From: Gordonibacter sp034932485
GTDB lineage: Bacteria; Actinomycetota; Coriobacteriia; Coriobacteriales; Eggerthellaceae
NCBI GenBank assembly: GCA_034932485.1
Contig: JAYFOQ010000021.1
Location: forward strand, 124,001-188,000
Direction of reading: 5' to 3'
DNA: 64,000 bases
Part shown: piece by piece, positions 9,049-18,187 of the stretch
Layout of the letters: every line of letters starts with the position of its first letter
Position numbering within the stretch: position 1 is the first letter of the stretch
Program-made: the position numbers and the translations under genes
Notes under the pieces: generated by a model
What the model saw: the letters and a program-made list of their open reading frames with translations, nothing else
What the model was told of the DNA's origin: nothing
The model's database searches: none

Positions 9049-10485
9049 CTACTCGCTTATTTTCACGTCGCGCTTAAATACATAGCGCAGTACCAGGTAA
9101 TACACAACACCTACAGCTATCCACACCAGCCCCAACACCTTTGCTGGAATATCAAGACCCCACCAGGTGTAACCAATAATTAGCATACCCAGCAGCGGAG
9201 ACACCAGATGAGCAATCCAGCGTCCATCACACTTCTTCACAAAGAAGTAAACAATTACTGTCACATGCAGTAACAAAAAAGCGGTGAGTGCGCCGAAGTT
9301 AACAAACAGCGAGATGGTATCAGTGCCCAACTGCCCAAATGTTAACACCAATACCAGCGTAAGCGCGCCCACAAACAACGTTGCGACATAGGGCGTGCGA
9401 TATCTCGGGTGCACCTTGGCGAGAGCACGTGGCAAATTGCCATCGCGGCCCATAGCGAATAAGATACGCGACACCGCTGTCTGGGCAGCAAGAGCGGTGA
9501 AAACGCCCCAGGATAGTGCAGTCGCAAGCGCACACACCACATAGAGAGGACGTCCTCCTACCACCTGCGCCACCAGGTAGAACGCATTTCCCAGATCGTT
9601 TGCAAACACCGCACCGTCAGGGCTAATGCATCCAGCAACATAGGTTTGCAGCACGAACAGCGTTCCCACAATAAGAAGCGACGCCATCATAGCTCGCCCA
9701 GGTCCGCGTCGACCGTCCTTAGCTTCCTCTGATAGTGTTGCGATACCATCGAACCCCAAAAACGACAACACCCCCAGCGACACAGCACTTATAACAAGCG
9801 CCGGATCGAACGTTGCCGCGTTAAAGAGAGGATCGAGGGAGAAACCGCGCGAAGCAGGGTCGGCCACCAACCACCGTACACCCAGCACTACAAATACCGC
9901 CAGACAGAGCACCTCCAGCGCAAGCGCTACCCGGTCTACAATATTTGCTAATTGAACACCACGCACGTTCACAAACGTATTCACCACGACAAACACGACA
10001 GAGAACACCCATGGTGGCACCTCGGGTACGATGCCGGACAAAGCATGAGACGCAACAACATACAACAACACAGGAATAAGTAGATAGTCAAGCAACAACG
10101 TCCATCCCGAAACGAAACCGATACCCTTACCTAAGCCGAGCGACGTGTAGGCATACACCGAGCCTGATGCAGGAAACTCTTTAATTAGCATACCGTAAGA
10201 AAGCGCCGTAAATACCATAGCCAATGTACCTACAAGATATACGAGCGCTGGCATACCACCCGAATCAGTGAACACGCCACCATATATGCCAAAAGGTGCG
10301 ATAGGTACCATAAAGATAAGCCCATATACCACCATATCAGACACGGTAAGCACCCGAGCAAGCTTAGGAATATTCCCATCGGTATTCTTCGTGACAGAAG
10401 AAGCACCCGAAGCATTAGGCGAAGAAGCTTGATTGTTCAACCCAACCGACGATACCGAGGCTTCCTTGGGTGCGGCCGATGCCAT
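9049..10485 (-). CDS. APC-superfamily amino acid permease
   Basis: The start MASAAPKEAS at 10485 is preferred because AAAGGAGTC lies just ahead of it; an upstream in-frame extension has no such site. The 478-residue protein has a polar N-terminal tail of about 45 residues and about 12 hydrophobic helices. The first begins GLIFMVPIAPFGIYGGV, followed by FPASGSVYAYTSLGLG, typical of APC permeases that exchange or symport amino acids or amines. FLGFDGIATLSEEAKDGRRG in the centre is also typical. Substrate is not determinable. It lies 159 bases downstream of the KamA-type gene on the same strand, which makes a lysine or beta-amino-acid substrate possible but only as a guess. Confidence 0.9.
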   Translation of the reverse strand: MASAAPKEASVSSVGLNNQASSPNASGASSVTKNTDGNIPKLARVLTVSDMVVYGLIFMVPIAPFGIYGGVFTDSGGMPALVYLVGTLAMVFTALSYGMLIKEFPASGSVYAYTSLGLGKGIGFVSGWTLLLDYLLIPVLLYVVASHALSGIVPEVPPWVFSVVFVVVNTFVNVRGVQLANIVDRVALALEVLCLAVFVVLGVRWLVADPASRGFSLDPLFNAATFDPALVISAVSLGVLSFLGFDGIATLSEEAKDGRRGPGRAMMASLLIVGTLFVLQTYVAGCISPDGAVFANDLGNAFYLVAQVVGGRPLYVVCALATALSWGVFTALAAQTAVSRILFAMGRDGNLPRALAKVHPRYRTPYVATLFVGALTLVLVLTFGQLGTDTISLFVNFGALTAFLLLHVTVIVYFFVKKCDGRWIAHLVSPLLGMLIIGYTWWGLDIPAKVLGLVWIAVGVVYYLVLRYVFKRDVKISE

Positions 10486-10644
10486 AGACTGACTCCTTTC
10501 GAGAGGGCGCGCAACACGCCCACCAGCCATGGTGGCCGGACGTTCGTCCCACTCTAGCGAGACCACGCTCCCCGCAAGGATCTATCGCGCAAAATGTTGC
10601 CTATCTGTGGCCCTCGTGTCAACGCAAAGACTCAAGAGAATCTC

Positions 10645-11736
10645 TTAGTCGAGCCAGGCCTGACCCTCTGTCATTTCCAACGAAAAAAGACGACCCAGAT
10701 CTGTCGCATCTTTGGCTTCGTGGTACTTAAACAGCATCTTGCCGTCCTCAAGCTTACCCACAATTTCAATTTTACCCGTTACGTGAGATAAGCAATAGCG
10801 CAGTGCCTTAGCTGGCCCCGCCTGAAGTGCCTTTGCCCCTTCAACCACTTCTATACCGCGCTCAAAGGGAACCTGAAATCGTTGCTTCACCCCACTCACC
10901 GGACGGCACTGAAACACGTAATACGGTATTGCACCCACGGTGGTCAGATTGCGTAAAAGTCGGCTCAGTGTTTCAACGTCGTCGTTTACCCCACGCAAAA
11001 GCACCGTTTGATTAAGTACCGGAATACCCGCTTGACGTAAGGCTTTTACCGCATCGGCAGCGTCAGGGGTGACCTCGCGCGGATGATCGAATTGTGTCAC
11101 AACGATAAGCTGCTTTCGAGCAGCATACCCAGCAAGCATATCCAACAACTCACTATCGCCTGAAACACGCGAAGGTAGCACTACTGGCATACGTGTCGCA
11201 ATACGAATAAAATTTAGATGATCAATTTCTATAAGCATGCCAAGAATTTCATCAAGACGCTCATTGGAATTCATTAGAGCGTCTCCCCCACTGACCAACA
11301 CGTTAACGATTTCCCGATGGGCCATAAGATAGTTATATACCACTTCGAGATCGCTCACTACTTCATCCTCGGTTCGCCCCACTAGCCGACGTCGGAAGCA
11401 GTGCCGACAGTACATAGCACATTCGCTCGTCGACAACATGAGGGCGGTCTGAGCATATTTATGCTGCAAACCCCGTACCACCGTGTTCCCCGCTTCACCG
11501 GACGTATCAAGATCACCCGCAATGTCTAACTCTTCAAAAGATGGAACAGCTATTTTGCGAATGGGGTCCTGTTCTTGGGAAAAATCTATAAGATTCAGGT
11601 AATAAGGATTAATGGAAAAGGGTCTTTGCTCAAGGACAGACGCGACCGAAGCGCGTGTTTGTGCATCCATAGGCATCACCACATCAAGCTCGTCGACAGT
11701 TGTAACCCGACACCTCAGTTCAGTCTTCCAATCCAT
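10645..11736 (-). CDS. KamA-family radical SAM protein (aminomutase-like)
   Basis: The start at 11736 (MDWKTEL) is chosen because an AAGGAGT site lies 7 bases ahead; earlier in-frame starts are too close to or beyond it. The 363-residue protein carries the radical SAM cluster motif CAMYCRHC (Cys 106, 110, 113) followed by FRRRLVG, as in lysine 2,3-aminomutase relatives. SGGDALM and TRMPVVLPSRV are further family signatures. Lysine aminomutase proper is about 415 residues with a PLP lysine in a glycine-rich loop; here the C-terminal region is shorter and reads THV-like SHVTGKIEIVG. It could be a lysine- or glutamate-2,3-aminomutase relative or an EpmB-like enzyme. No EpmA or beta-lysine acetyltransferase gene is nearby. 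Confidence 0.85.
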   Translation of the reverse strand: MDWKTELRCRVTTVDELDVVMPMDAQTRASVASVLEQRPFSINPYYLNLIDFSQEQDPIRKIAVPSFEELDIAGDLDTSGEAGNTVVRGLQHKYAQTALMLSTSECAMYCRHCFRRRLVGRTEDEVVSDLEVVYNYLMAHREIVNVLVSGGDALMNSNERLDEILGMLIEIDHLNFIRIATRMPVVLPSRVSGDSELLDMLAGYAARKQLIVVTQFDHPREVTPDAADAVKALRQAGIPVLNQTVLLRGVNDDVETLSRLLRNLTTVGAIPYYVFQCRPVSGVKQRFQVPFERGIEVVEGAKALQAGPAKALRYCLSHVTGKIEIVGKLEDGKMLFKYHEAKDATDLGRLFSLEMTEGQAWLD

Positions 11737-11750
11737 ACGCATACTCCTTG

Positions 11751-12110
11751 CATGTTGGCAACTTCCCGAGAAAACATACGCTAAGCGCACATGAGGCAGA
11801 ACTAATGGGACAAAAGGTATAACGCTTAGATCCGGAAGGTACGGAGCATTCCCGAGCTGGTATTCGCTTAGAGAGCCGGAAGCCGGTTACACTAGGAGTA
11901 CGCAGGTTTATGCGTGCGTTATCTGGATCAGAACGCTCATAACGCTGTCAAAAAAGATCAGAAACATATTTGACTATACCATATTTAACAATAACGATGA
12001 AATACAGCACGTAACGCTAGGCCAACCATCCGATGGCATAGACAATGCACGCAAAAACATCGAAGAACAAAGATATGAAAGAAGCAAAATACACTCGCTT
12101 CAGTTTGCAA
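11751..12110. other. Intergenic region with repeats, no gene recognised
   Basis: No credible coding frame is seen. The stretch holds several copies of AACGCT (11821, 11932, 11941, 12012), a direct repeat TTCCCGAG (11763 and 11849), short hairpins CCGG-AAG-CCGG (about 11877-11887) and ACGCA/TGCGT (about 11900-11915), and on the plus strand a run of six A after the last repeats (about 11950). It lies upstream of the KamA-type gene and downstream of the aldo/keto reductase gene, so a leader RNA for the former is possible. Confidence 0.5.
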
Positions 12111-12971
12111 TCAGAACTCCACGGTATCAGGGTCAAGGCCGCTTTGACCAAGGGGGTCCAACGCATCAATGCGCTTCAGATCATCCTCGGCGATATTAAA
12201 CCAAAACACACGGGCGTTCTCTGCGATGTGCCCAGCATCTACCGAGCGCGGCAATGGGATAGCCTGACGCTGCAGACACCAACGGATACACAACTGAGCC
12301 ACCGTACAACCATAGAGCGCTGCAATATCACGCAACGTCTGGTTCTCTAACACACGACCCATCCCCAACGGCGACCACGCCTCCACAACGATATGATACT
12401 GGTCACAGAAAGCACGGGTCTTTTCTTGGTTGCAACCGGGGTGCATTTCGATCTGATTCACCATAGGCAGAATCTCGGCAGCATCCATAAGTGGCTCCAA
12501 ATGACGAGGCTTGAAATTGCACACACCAATAGCCTTCACTAAACCATCTAGGTAAAGGGTTTCCAAGGCGCGCCAGGTCTCTTGATTGGTACGCTGCCAA
12601 TCGGCTTCAGCACCCTTTGCAGCAGGCCAGTGTATAAGATAAAGATCGAGATACTCCAAGCCCAGCTTCTTACGCGACTCCTCAAACGCCCTCAGTGTTT
12701 GCTCATAACCACGTTCAGTATTCCACACCTTTGTCGTAAGAAACAGATCTTCATGAGAGAAAGCGGATGTCGCACGAGCTTTACCCACCATCTCTTCGTT
12801 TTCATAAAAGGCTGCCGTATCAATATGGCGATAGCCATCTCTAATAGATTGACATACCGCCGTCTGACCCAATTCATCGTTCGGCAACTTCCACGTACCA
12901 AAACCGATACAAGGAATACCATAACCATTACGCAGGGTAATCTTCTCGCTGGGATGTTGTAAATCAGCCAT
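12111..12971 (-). CDS. Aldo/keto reductase (AKR5-like)
   Basis: The start at 12971 (MADLQHPSEK) follows GAGGAGA. The 286-residue NADPH-dependent oxidoreductase has the AKR tetrad: Asp and Tyr in DTAAFYENEE, Lys in TTKVW and His in LIHWP. LPMVNQIEMHPG and VEAWSPLGMG are typical of the 2,5-diketo-gluconate reductase/methylglyoxal reductase group. The C-terminal segment ALDPLGQSGLDPDTVEF matches that group as well. It probably reduces small aldehydes or ketones in the cytoplasm. It stands 172 bases downstream of the synthetase gene at 13144 and has no clear operon partner. Confidence 0.92.
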   Translation of the reverse strand: MADLQHPSEKITLRNGYGIPCIGFGTWKLPNDELGQTAVCQSIRDGYRHIDTAAFYENEEMVGKARATSAFSHEDLFLTTKVWNTERGYEQTLRAFEESRKKLGLEYLDLYLIHWPAAKGAEADWQRTNQETWRALETLYLDGLVKAIGVCNFKPRHLEPLMDAAEILPMVNQIEMHPGCNQEKTRAFCDQYHIVVEAWSPLGMGRVLENQTLRDIAALYGCTVAQLCIRWCLQRQAIPLPRSVDAGHIAENARVFWFNIAEDDLKRIDALDPLGQSGLDPDTVEF

Positions 12972-13143
12972 GATGTCTCCTCGCCCGCAGGGCACACGTG
13001 CGATATGTGTGCCTGTTTCAGTTTAGAGTCACCATACCCGTCTTAAGGGGCACTTAGCATGGGCACAAAGCAATCGTTGCACGACCGTTGGAGAGCCGTC
13101 TTAACGAAATCGTCCTTCTACTTACGAGCGATAGCTATCTCAG

Positions 13144-14847
13144 TTAGTCTTCAATACCATCCTGATTGCGGATTAATTTGCGTTTAATCTTGCCGCCGAC
13201 CGTCTTGGGCAATTCGTCCACGAATTCAACGATACGTGGGTACTTGTAAGGCGCCGTGGTATGCTTCACGTGGTTCTGTAGCTCCTTGATCAGTTCGTCA
13301 CTTGGCTCCCAGCCACGCGCAAGAACAACGGTAGCCTTCACCACTTTACCGCGCACCGGGTCGGGTGCAGCCGTAACAGCACACTCAACCACAGCTGGAT
13401 GTTCAATAAGCGCACTTTCCACTTCAAAGGGCCCAATACGGTAACCTGAACATTTAATAACATCGTCGTCGCGACCCACGAAGAAACAGTAACCATCCGA
13501 GTCTCGCCATGCCATATCATGCAGGTTGTAATACGATCCCCCCACCGCGCTTCGTGTACGATCCTCGTCATGATAATAACCCACAAACAAACCTGGTGGA
13601 TAAGACTCTTTAAGACCGGTAACACAAATTGCGCCCTCTTCGCCGTCGGGCACCTCTACCCCGGCTTCATCTAAGAGCTTAATATTCAATAAAGGCGAAG
13701 GCTTTCCCATAGAACCAGGACGAGGGTCAATCCAGGGGAACGTAGCCAAAAGCACCGGACCCTCCGACTGACCAAACCCCTCGCGGATACGCTTACCTGT
13801 CAAACGCTCCCACGCAAGTGTCACCTCAGCATTCAAGGGCTCACCAGCCGTGGCAAAGTTTTGCACACTGGATAGATCGAAAGATGCAACGTCCTCCTGA
13901 AGCATAAAACGATACATGGTGGGTGGCGCACAGAACGTAGTAAGACGATAGTCCTGAATCTTTTGTAGCAGCATCGTCGGCACAAACGCATCCATATCGT
14001 AGGCAAAGACCGTGGCACCAGCAATCCACTGGCCGTAAATTTTACCCCAACCAAATTTCGCCCAACCACTGTCGGTCACGCTGAGGTGCAGCGTATCTTC
14101 TTGCACCTGCTGCCAATACTTCGCTGTAATAATATGGCCAAGAGGGTGCGCAAAATTATGACAAACAGCTTTTGCCATACCGGTCGTACCAGAGGTAAAG
14201 TAGACCAGCATAGTATCCTTGCTCGTAACTCCCGCCTCCCCTACCGGGCGTTCAAAAATGTCAGACTCGCCTTCAATAAGTGAACCGAATGGCATCCAGC
14301 CTGTACGCTCACCTGCAACAATAACTCGTTGCTGAACAGAGGGGGTCTCTGGAAGCGCCTCTTCTACTTGCTCGCACACATAGTCGTCATTTACACACAC
14401 CAACATTTTCACCTGTGCGCTATTAACGCGATAAGCAATATCTTTTTTGGTTAGCTGCAAGGTAGCCGGAATAATGGTGGCTCCCAACTTGCACAACGCC
14501 ACCGCACAAACCCAGTATTCCCATCGCCGACGCAAGATAGCCATAACTACGTCGCCCTTGCCAATACCAAGCTTAGCAAATGCGTTAGCTGCCTGATTTG
14601 ACAGACGAGACATCTCAGTAAAGGTAAACGTATGCTCACCATCGTGATCATCGCACCATACGAGAGCCCGCTTGTCTGGCTCCACGCGTGCCCATTCATC
14701 AACGACATCAAACCCGAAATTAAACGCCTCGGGAACGTCGATCTGGAAGTTTTCGAAGAAATCCTCATACGAGTCAAACTCGATTCGAGGGCAGTATTTT
14801 TTCAGGATATGATCCACAAGTCGTGCTTTCTCCTCGACAGTACGCAT
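13144..14847 (-). CDS. AMP-forming acyl-CoA synthetase, second in VOR unit
   Basis: The 567-residue enzyme activates a carboxylic acid with ATP and CoA. AMP-binding motifs are YFTSGTTGMAKAV, GFGQSEGP and SGYRIGPFEVE; the C-terminal lysine is in LPKTVGGKIKR. It is a clear paralogue of the enzyme at 18967-20748: both share AFNFGFDVVDE/EFNFGYDVVDD, VMAILRRR/VMVILRRH and the IGPFE hinge. This is the last gene of a unit that includes a VOR-type 2-oxoacid:ferredoxin oxidoreductase, which points to short or branched-chain acids (isobutyrate, isovalerate, 2-methylbutyrate) or aryl acetates as substrates. That is inference. The XRE-cupin regulator gene ends 29 bases upstream. Confidence 0.88.
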   Translation of the reverse strand: MRTVEEKARLVDHILKKYCPRIEFDSYEDFFENFQIDVPEAFNFGFDVVDEWARVEPDKRALVWCDDHDGEHTFTFTEMSRLSNQAANAFAKLGIGKGDVVMAILRRRWEYWVCAVALCKLGATIIPATLQLTKKDIAYRVNSAQVKMLVCVNDDYVCEQVEEALPETPSVQQRVIVAGERTGWMPFGSLIEGESDIFERPVGEAGVTSKDTMLVYFTSGTTGMAKAVCHNFAHPLGHIITAKYWQQVQEDTLHLSVTDSGWAKFGWGKIYGQWIAGATVFAYDMDAFVPTMLLQKIQDYRLTTFCAPPTMYRFMLQEDVASFDLSSVQNFATAGEPLNAEVTLAWERLTGKRIREGFGQSEGPVLLATFPWIDPRPGSMGKPSPLLNIKLLDEAGVEVPDGEEGAICVTGLKESYPPGLFVGYYHDEDRTRSAVGGSYYNLHDMAWRDSDGYCFFVGRDDDVIKCSGYRIGPFEVESALIEHPAVVECAVTAAPDPVRGKVVKATVVLARGWEPSDELIKELQNHVKHTTAPYKYPRIVEFVDELPKTVGGKIKRKLIRNQDGIED

Positions 14848-14876
14848 TTTCGCCAGCAGTCAGCCAGCAGATTCAC

Positions 14877-15428
14877 CTATTCCGCAATAATGGTGACAAA
14901 TTTGGCGGGTACTTCTCCTCCGCAGCGCTGCCCATGCGGATGAGCGGGGTTAAAGTAAATGCTGTCCCCCGCATTCAATTCGAACTCTTTATCACCCCAA
15001 GACACCAATACCGTACCTTCAAGCACAAGGTTAAATTCCTGCCCCGTATGGGTCACCAATTTTGCAGGCTCGTCAGATGGATCTAACACCACCAGCAACG
15101 GCTGCATAATCTTACCGGTATAGCGCCAAGCTAAATCTTCAAAGTGATACCCCGGATAGCGGTCGACTTCACGACCTTCGCCACTCTTCACTACCTGATA
15201 GGTATCGAGCTTTGCTGCCGTTCCTGTAAGTATCTCCGTGAACTCCACCCCAAACTTATGGGCAAGGTGATAAATGGCAGAGATAGGCACATCAGCACCC
15301 GTCTCTTCCCACTGCTCGTACTTATCCAGAGAAACTTCTAGTTCGGCCGCCATATCTTCAGGCGTTACGTCACAGGCTTCTCGCAACCCTTTAATACGCA
15401 GGCCGATCTCAGCCAGTTCCTGAACCAT
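14877..15428 (-). CDS. XRE-family regulator with cupin sensor domain
   Basis: The 183-residue protein has an N-terminal helix-turn-helix of the XRE/lambda-repressor type (about 8-65; IKGLREACDVTPEDMAAELE) and a C-terminal cupin (about 105-180; HTGQEFNLVLEGT, then YFNPAHPHGQRC). The cupin histidines and glutamate could bind a metal or small ligand. It lies between the VOR gamma subunit (9-base gap) and the second acyl-CoA synthetase (29-base gap), so it is transcribed with them and probably controls this unit in response to an acid or its CoA ester. It is a paralogue of proteins at 20872-21456 and 48519-49097. Confidence 0.92.
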   Translation of the reverse strand: MVQELAEIGLRIKGLREACDVTPEDMAAELEVSLDKYEQWEETGADVPISAIYHLAHKFGVEFTEILTGTAAKLDTYQVVKSGEGREVDRYPGYHFEDLAWRYTGKIMQPLLVVLDPSDEPAKLVTHTGQEFNLVLEGTVLVSWGDKEFELNAGDSIYFNPAHPHGQRCGGEVPAKFVTIIAE

Positions 15429-15437
15429 GTTCGCTCC

Positions 15438-15974
15438 CTATGCGTCTATGCCCAATTGAAGGGCCCGCTTATTCATATCCAGCATCTCAGCCTTTTTAGC
15501 CGGAACACACTTCTCAATAGCCTTCCAGAGTGTTTCTTCTGCACAAAAGCGCGTCTCAGCAAACAACTTGCCTGCACAAATAATATTGGCTAGCTTTTTA
15601 AACCCGGCTTCTTCAGCCATTGCTGTGGCAGGAATAGCACACGTACGCACGCCAGCAATCTCAGGAACATGTTGCACCAGTGTCGAGTCGACAATAACGA
15701 TACCGCCTTCGGCCACACTGTTTTCAAACTTATCCATAGAAGGCTGATTCATAACCACGAGTACGTCGGGCGCAAGAACAAGTGGGCTGCCAATAGCATC
15801 ATCGGAAAGACATACGCTGCAGTTAGCCGTACCACCACGCATTTCGGGGCCGTAGGAAGGTAACCACGACACCTCGCGACCCTCGATAAGACCAGCATAG
15901 GCCACAAGCTTACCAGCAAACAGAATACCTTGCCCACCAAAGCCGGCAAGCACGATACGGTACGAGCGACTCAT
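15438..15974 (-). CDS. 2-oxoacid:ferredoxin oxidoreductase, gamma subunit
   Basis: The 178-residue protein starts with the gamma-subunit signature VLAGFGGQGILFAGKLVA followed by SWLPSYGPEMRGGTANCSV, seen in KorC/VorA-type subunits. It forms part of a heterotetramer that oxidatively decarboxylates 2-oxoacids to acyl-CoA, reducing ferredoxin, or runs in reverse. The start ATG overlaps the stop of the beta subunit (ATGA). With the beta, alpha and ferredoxin-like delta subunits it completes the four-polypeptide enzyme. Confidence 0.93.
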   Translation of the reverse strand: MSRSYRIVLAGFGGQGILFAGKLVAYAGLIEGREVSWLPSYGPEMRGGTANCSVCLSDDAIGSPLVLAPDVLVVMNQPSMDKFENSVAEGGIVIVDSTLVQHVPEIAGVRTCAIPATAMAEEAGFKKLANIICAGKLFAETRFCAEETLWKAIEKCVPAKKAEMLDMNKRALQLGIDA

Positions 15975-16810
15975 CGCGCACCTCCTTCGGTCTTCGATTG
16001 AGCTACCGGACAGTTCGCAGCTCGAGCCGCTGCCGCTTCGGTCGCGTTAGCGAACCCATCGGCTACAACGTCTTTATACACACCCAAGGGGTAATATGGC
16101 AGCATATTCTCACGCATCCAATCGAAGGATGCCTGAGGCGTGAGACCCCAGTTCGTCGGGCAGGTGGAAACTACCTCAACTAACGAGTAGCCAACACCGT
16201 CAATCTGGTTCTGAAACGCACGCTTGATAGCCTTTTTTGCTTTACGCACATTCTTGGGACTATCAACCGTCACGCGCTCAAGATACGCCACACCGTCCAG
16301 TGAACTAAGCAGTTCGCTTACGCGAATAGGAAACCCAGCTGACGCGGTATCACGACCATAAGGACTCGTCTGCGTCACCTGGTTCGGCAGACTCGTAGGT
16401 GCCATTTGACCACCCGTCATACCGTAAATGGCATTGTTAATGAAAATGACGGTAATATGCTCTCCACGCGTCGCCGCATGAATAGTCTCGGCCATACCAA
16501 TAGAAGCCAAATCGCCGTCACCCTGATATGCAAACACGACACTATCAGGCAGAGCACGCTTCACCCCCGTGGCAACCGCCGGAGCACGTCCGTGTGCAGC
16601 TTCAATCATGTCGCACGCAAAAAAGTCCGGGCAAGTTACCGCACATCCCACCGGAGCTACACCAATAGTATCACCCTCGACGCCCAATTCATCGATAGTT
16701 TCAGCCACCAGACGATGAACGATGCCATGGGGACAACCCGGGCAATAGTTGGTGATAACAGGCAGAAGCGCATGGGGACGCTCGAACACGATTTTCTCTT
16801 CGGCGCTCAT
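15971..16810 (-). CDS. 2-oxoacid:ferredoxin oxidoreductase, beta (TPP) subunit
   Basis: The 279-residue subunit binds thiamine pyrophosphate: GDGDLASIGMAETIHA gives the GDG motif and INNAIYGMTGGQ its distal part. Cysteines in NYCPGCPHG and GCAVTCPDFF fit ligands of the catalytic 4Fe-4S cluster. The start at 16810 (MSAEEKIVF) is preferred because the upstream GTG at 16819 sits too close to the AAAGG ribosome site; the difference is three residues. It follows the alpha-subunit stop with almost no gap. Sequence style fits the VOR/KOR group rather than pyruvate oxidoreductase fusions. Confidence 0.94.
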   Translation of the reverse strand: MSAEEKIVFERPHALLPVITNYCPGCPHGIVHRLVAETIDELGVEGDTIGVAPVGCAVTCPDFFACDMIEAAHGRAPAVATGVKRALPDSVVFAYQGDGDLASIGMAETIHAATRGEHITVIFINNAIYGMTGGQMAPTSLPNQVTQTSPYGRDTASAGFPIRVSELLSSLDGVAYLERVTVDSPKNVRKAKKAIKRAFQNQIDGVGYSLVEVVSTCPTNWGLTPQASFDWMRENMLPYYPLGVYKDVVADGFANATEAAAARAANCPVAQSKTEGGAR

Positions 16811-16811
16811 G

Positions 16812-17876
16812 CTAGGCACCTACCTTTCCCTGCAATGCTTCGATCTGCGCAAGCACTTCCACCGGCGTGGGGATAATGCCACCGGTACGACCGAAGAACT
16901 CAACCGGCACACGACCGGCGCTCACGAGACGGATATCATCAACCATCTGACCCATGTTCATCTCAACACTTAAGAACACCTTCGCAGTTCCCATAACACT
17001 TTCAAGGGCGTCCGCTGGGAACGGCCAAAGCGTAATCGGGCGAATGAGACCCGCTTTAATACCCTTTTCGCGAGCTGAAACAACCGCACTACGAGCAATG
17101 CGCGAAGATGCACCAAAGGCCACCAGTACGATATCGGCATCCTCAGCCATAAACAACTCTGCACGCTGTTCGTTCTTCTTGATAAGTTCATAACGCTCAA
17201 ACCGCTCACGGTTCAGACGTTCTAGGTCTTCCGCCTGCAAGTACAGCGAGTCAACGATATTATGCACACGTTTGTTTTTATGACCGCGAGCAGCCCATGG
17301 CTTATCATCCAGCTCACCCTTCGGTTCCGGCAAAACAACCGGTTCCATCATCTGACCCAGCATACCATCGGCCAGCAACATGACAGGAATACGATACTCA
17401 TCAGCCTTATCAAAGGCCAGATACGCGCAGTCAGCCATTTCCTGCACAGTTGAAGGAGCATATACCATAATCTGAAAATCGCCGTGACCCGTCGCACGCG
17501 TAGCCTGCCAATAATCGGATTGCGACGGCTGGATGCCGCCCAAACCCGGGCCACCACGCTGAACATTCACGATAACGCCCGGCAAATCACAGCCAGCCAT
17601 ATAGGAGATACCCTCAGCCTTAAGTGAAATACCCGGCGAAGATGACGATGTCATAACACGGGCTCCCGTAGCAGCAGCGCCATACACCATGTTGATGGCT
17701 GCAATTTCACTCTCTGCCTGGAGAAAGGTGCCCCCTATCTTGGGCATACATTTGGACATATAAGCCGCAAGCTCGGTCTGGGGTGTAATAGGGTATCCAA
17801 AAAAGAAACGACATCCAGCGCGCAAAGCACTTTCGGCCATCGCCTCGTTACCCTTCATAAGCACTTTTTCTGCCAT
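16812..17876 (-). CDS. vorB: 2-oxoacid:ferredoxin oxidoreductase, alpha subunit (VorB-type)
   Basis: The 354-residue protein carries RFFFGYPITPQTELAAYMS, LQAESEIAAINMVYGA and SSSSPGISLKAEGISYMAG, the hallmark segments of the alpha subunit. Length and the IQPSQSDYWQAT and LADGMLGQMMEPV segments fit the clade annotated as 3-methyl-2-oxobutanoate:ferredoxin oxidoreductase (VorB). The ATG at 17876 follows GGTGAGG and is immediately downstream of the ferredoxin-subunit stop; an upstream in-frame extension overlaps that gene and is rejected. Substrate preference for branched-chain 2-oxoacids is inferred from clade resemblance, not proven. Confidence 0.92.
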   Translation of the reverse strand: MAEKVLMKGNEAMAESALRAGCRFFFGYPITPQTELAAYMSKCMPKIGGTFLQAESEIAAINMVYGAAATGARVMTSSSSPGISLKAEGISYMAGCDLPGVIVNVQRGGPGLGGIQPSQSDYWQATRATGHGDFQIMVYAPSTVQEMADCAYLAFDKADEYRIPVMLLADGMLGQMMEPVVLPEPKGELDDKPWAARGHKNKRVHNIVDSLYLQAEDLERLNRERFERYELIKKNEQRAELFMAEDADIVLVAFGASSRIARSAVVSAREKGIKAGLIRPITLWPFPADALESVMGTAKVFLSVEMNMGQMVDDIRLVSAGRVPVEFFGRTGGIIPTPVEVLAQIEALQGKVGA

Positions 17877-17878
17877 AG

Positions 17879-18085
17879 TTACCTCACCACCGTAATTGCA
17901 ACATCGGGACACATAACCGCGCACGACATACAAGCCGTACACTTCTCAACTTCGATACAACGCGCCGGGTGGTATCCCTTTGCCGTAATCTTGTTGTGGT
18001 CAAGCTCAATGATATGCGTCGGGCACGCGTCGACACAGAGGCCGCACCCTTTGCAGAAGTGCTCGTCTACTTCTATTCTCGGCAT
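17879..18085 (-). CDS. Ferredoxin-like delta subunit, two 4Fe-4S clusters
   Basis: The 68-residue protein has two complete cluster motifs: CKGCGLCVDACP at about 12-23 and CTACMSCAVMCP at about 49-60. It is the electron-transfer subunit of the adjacent 2-oxoacid:ferredoxin oxidoreductase and passes electrons to free ferredoxin. It is the first of the four oxidoreductase genes; a gap of about 100 bases separates it from the ATPase gene upstream, the largest gap within the unit apart from the one behind the first regulator, so a second promoter could lie there. Confidence 0.93.
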   Translation of the reverse strand: MPRIEVDEHFCKGCGLCVDACPTHIIELDHNKITAKGYHPARCIEVEKCTACMSCAVMCPDVAITVVR

Positions 18086-18187
18086 GATAGAACCTTCCTC
18101 GTCTGGTGCGTCCGCGCGACCGTGTCAAGGTACGCGAACCGAATGCGTCTTAGCAAGAGCCACGCCTTAAACGCCTACTCTCTCATA

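Noticed and set aside
11821..11960. Slight resemblance of CCGGAAGG and GGTTACACTAGGAGTAC to SRP RNA and to a ColE1-type origin
   Set aside because: Only short stretches match; the SRP loop partner AGCAG and the remaining origin sequence are missing.
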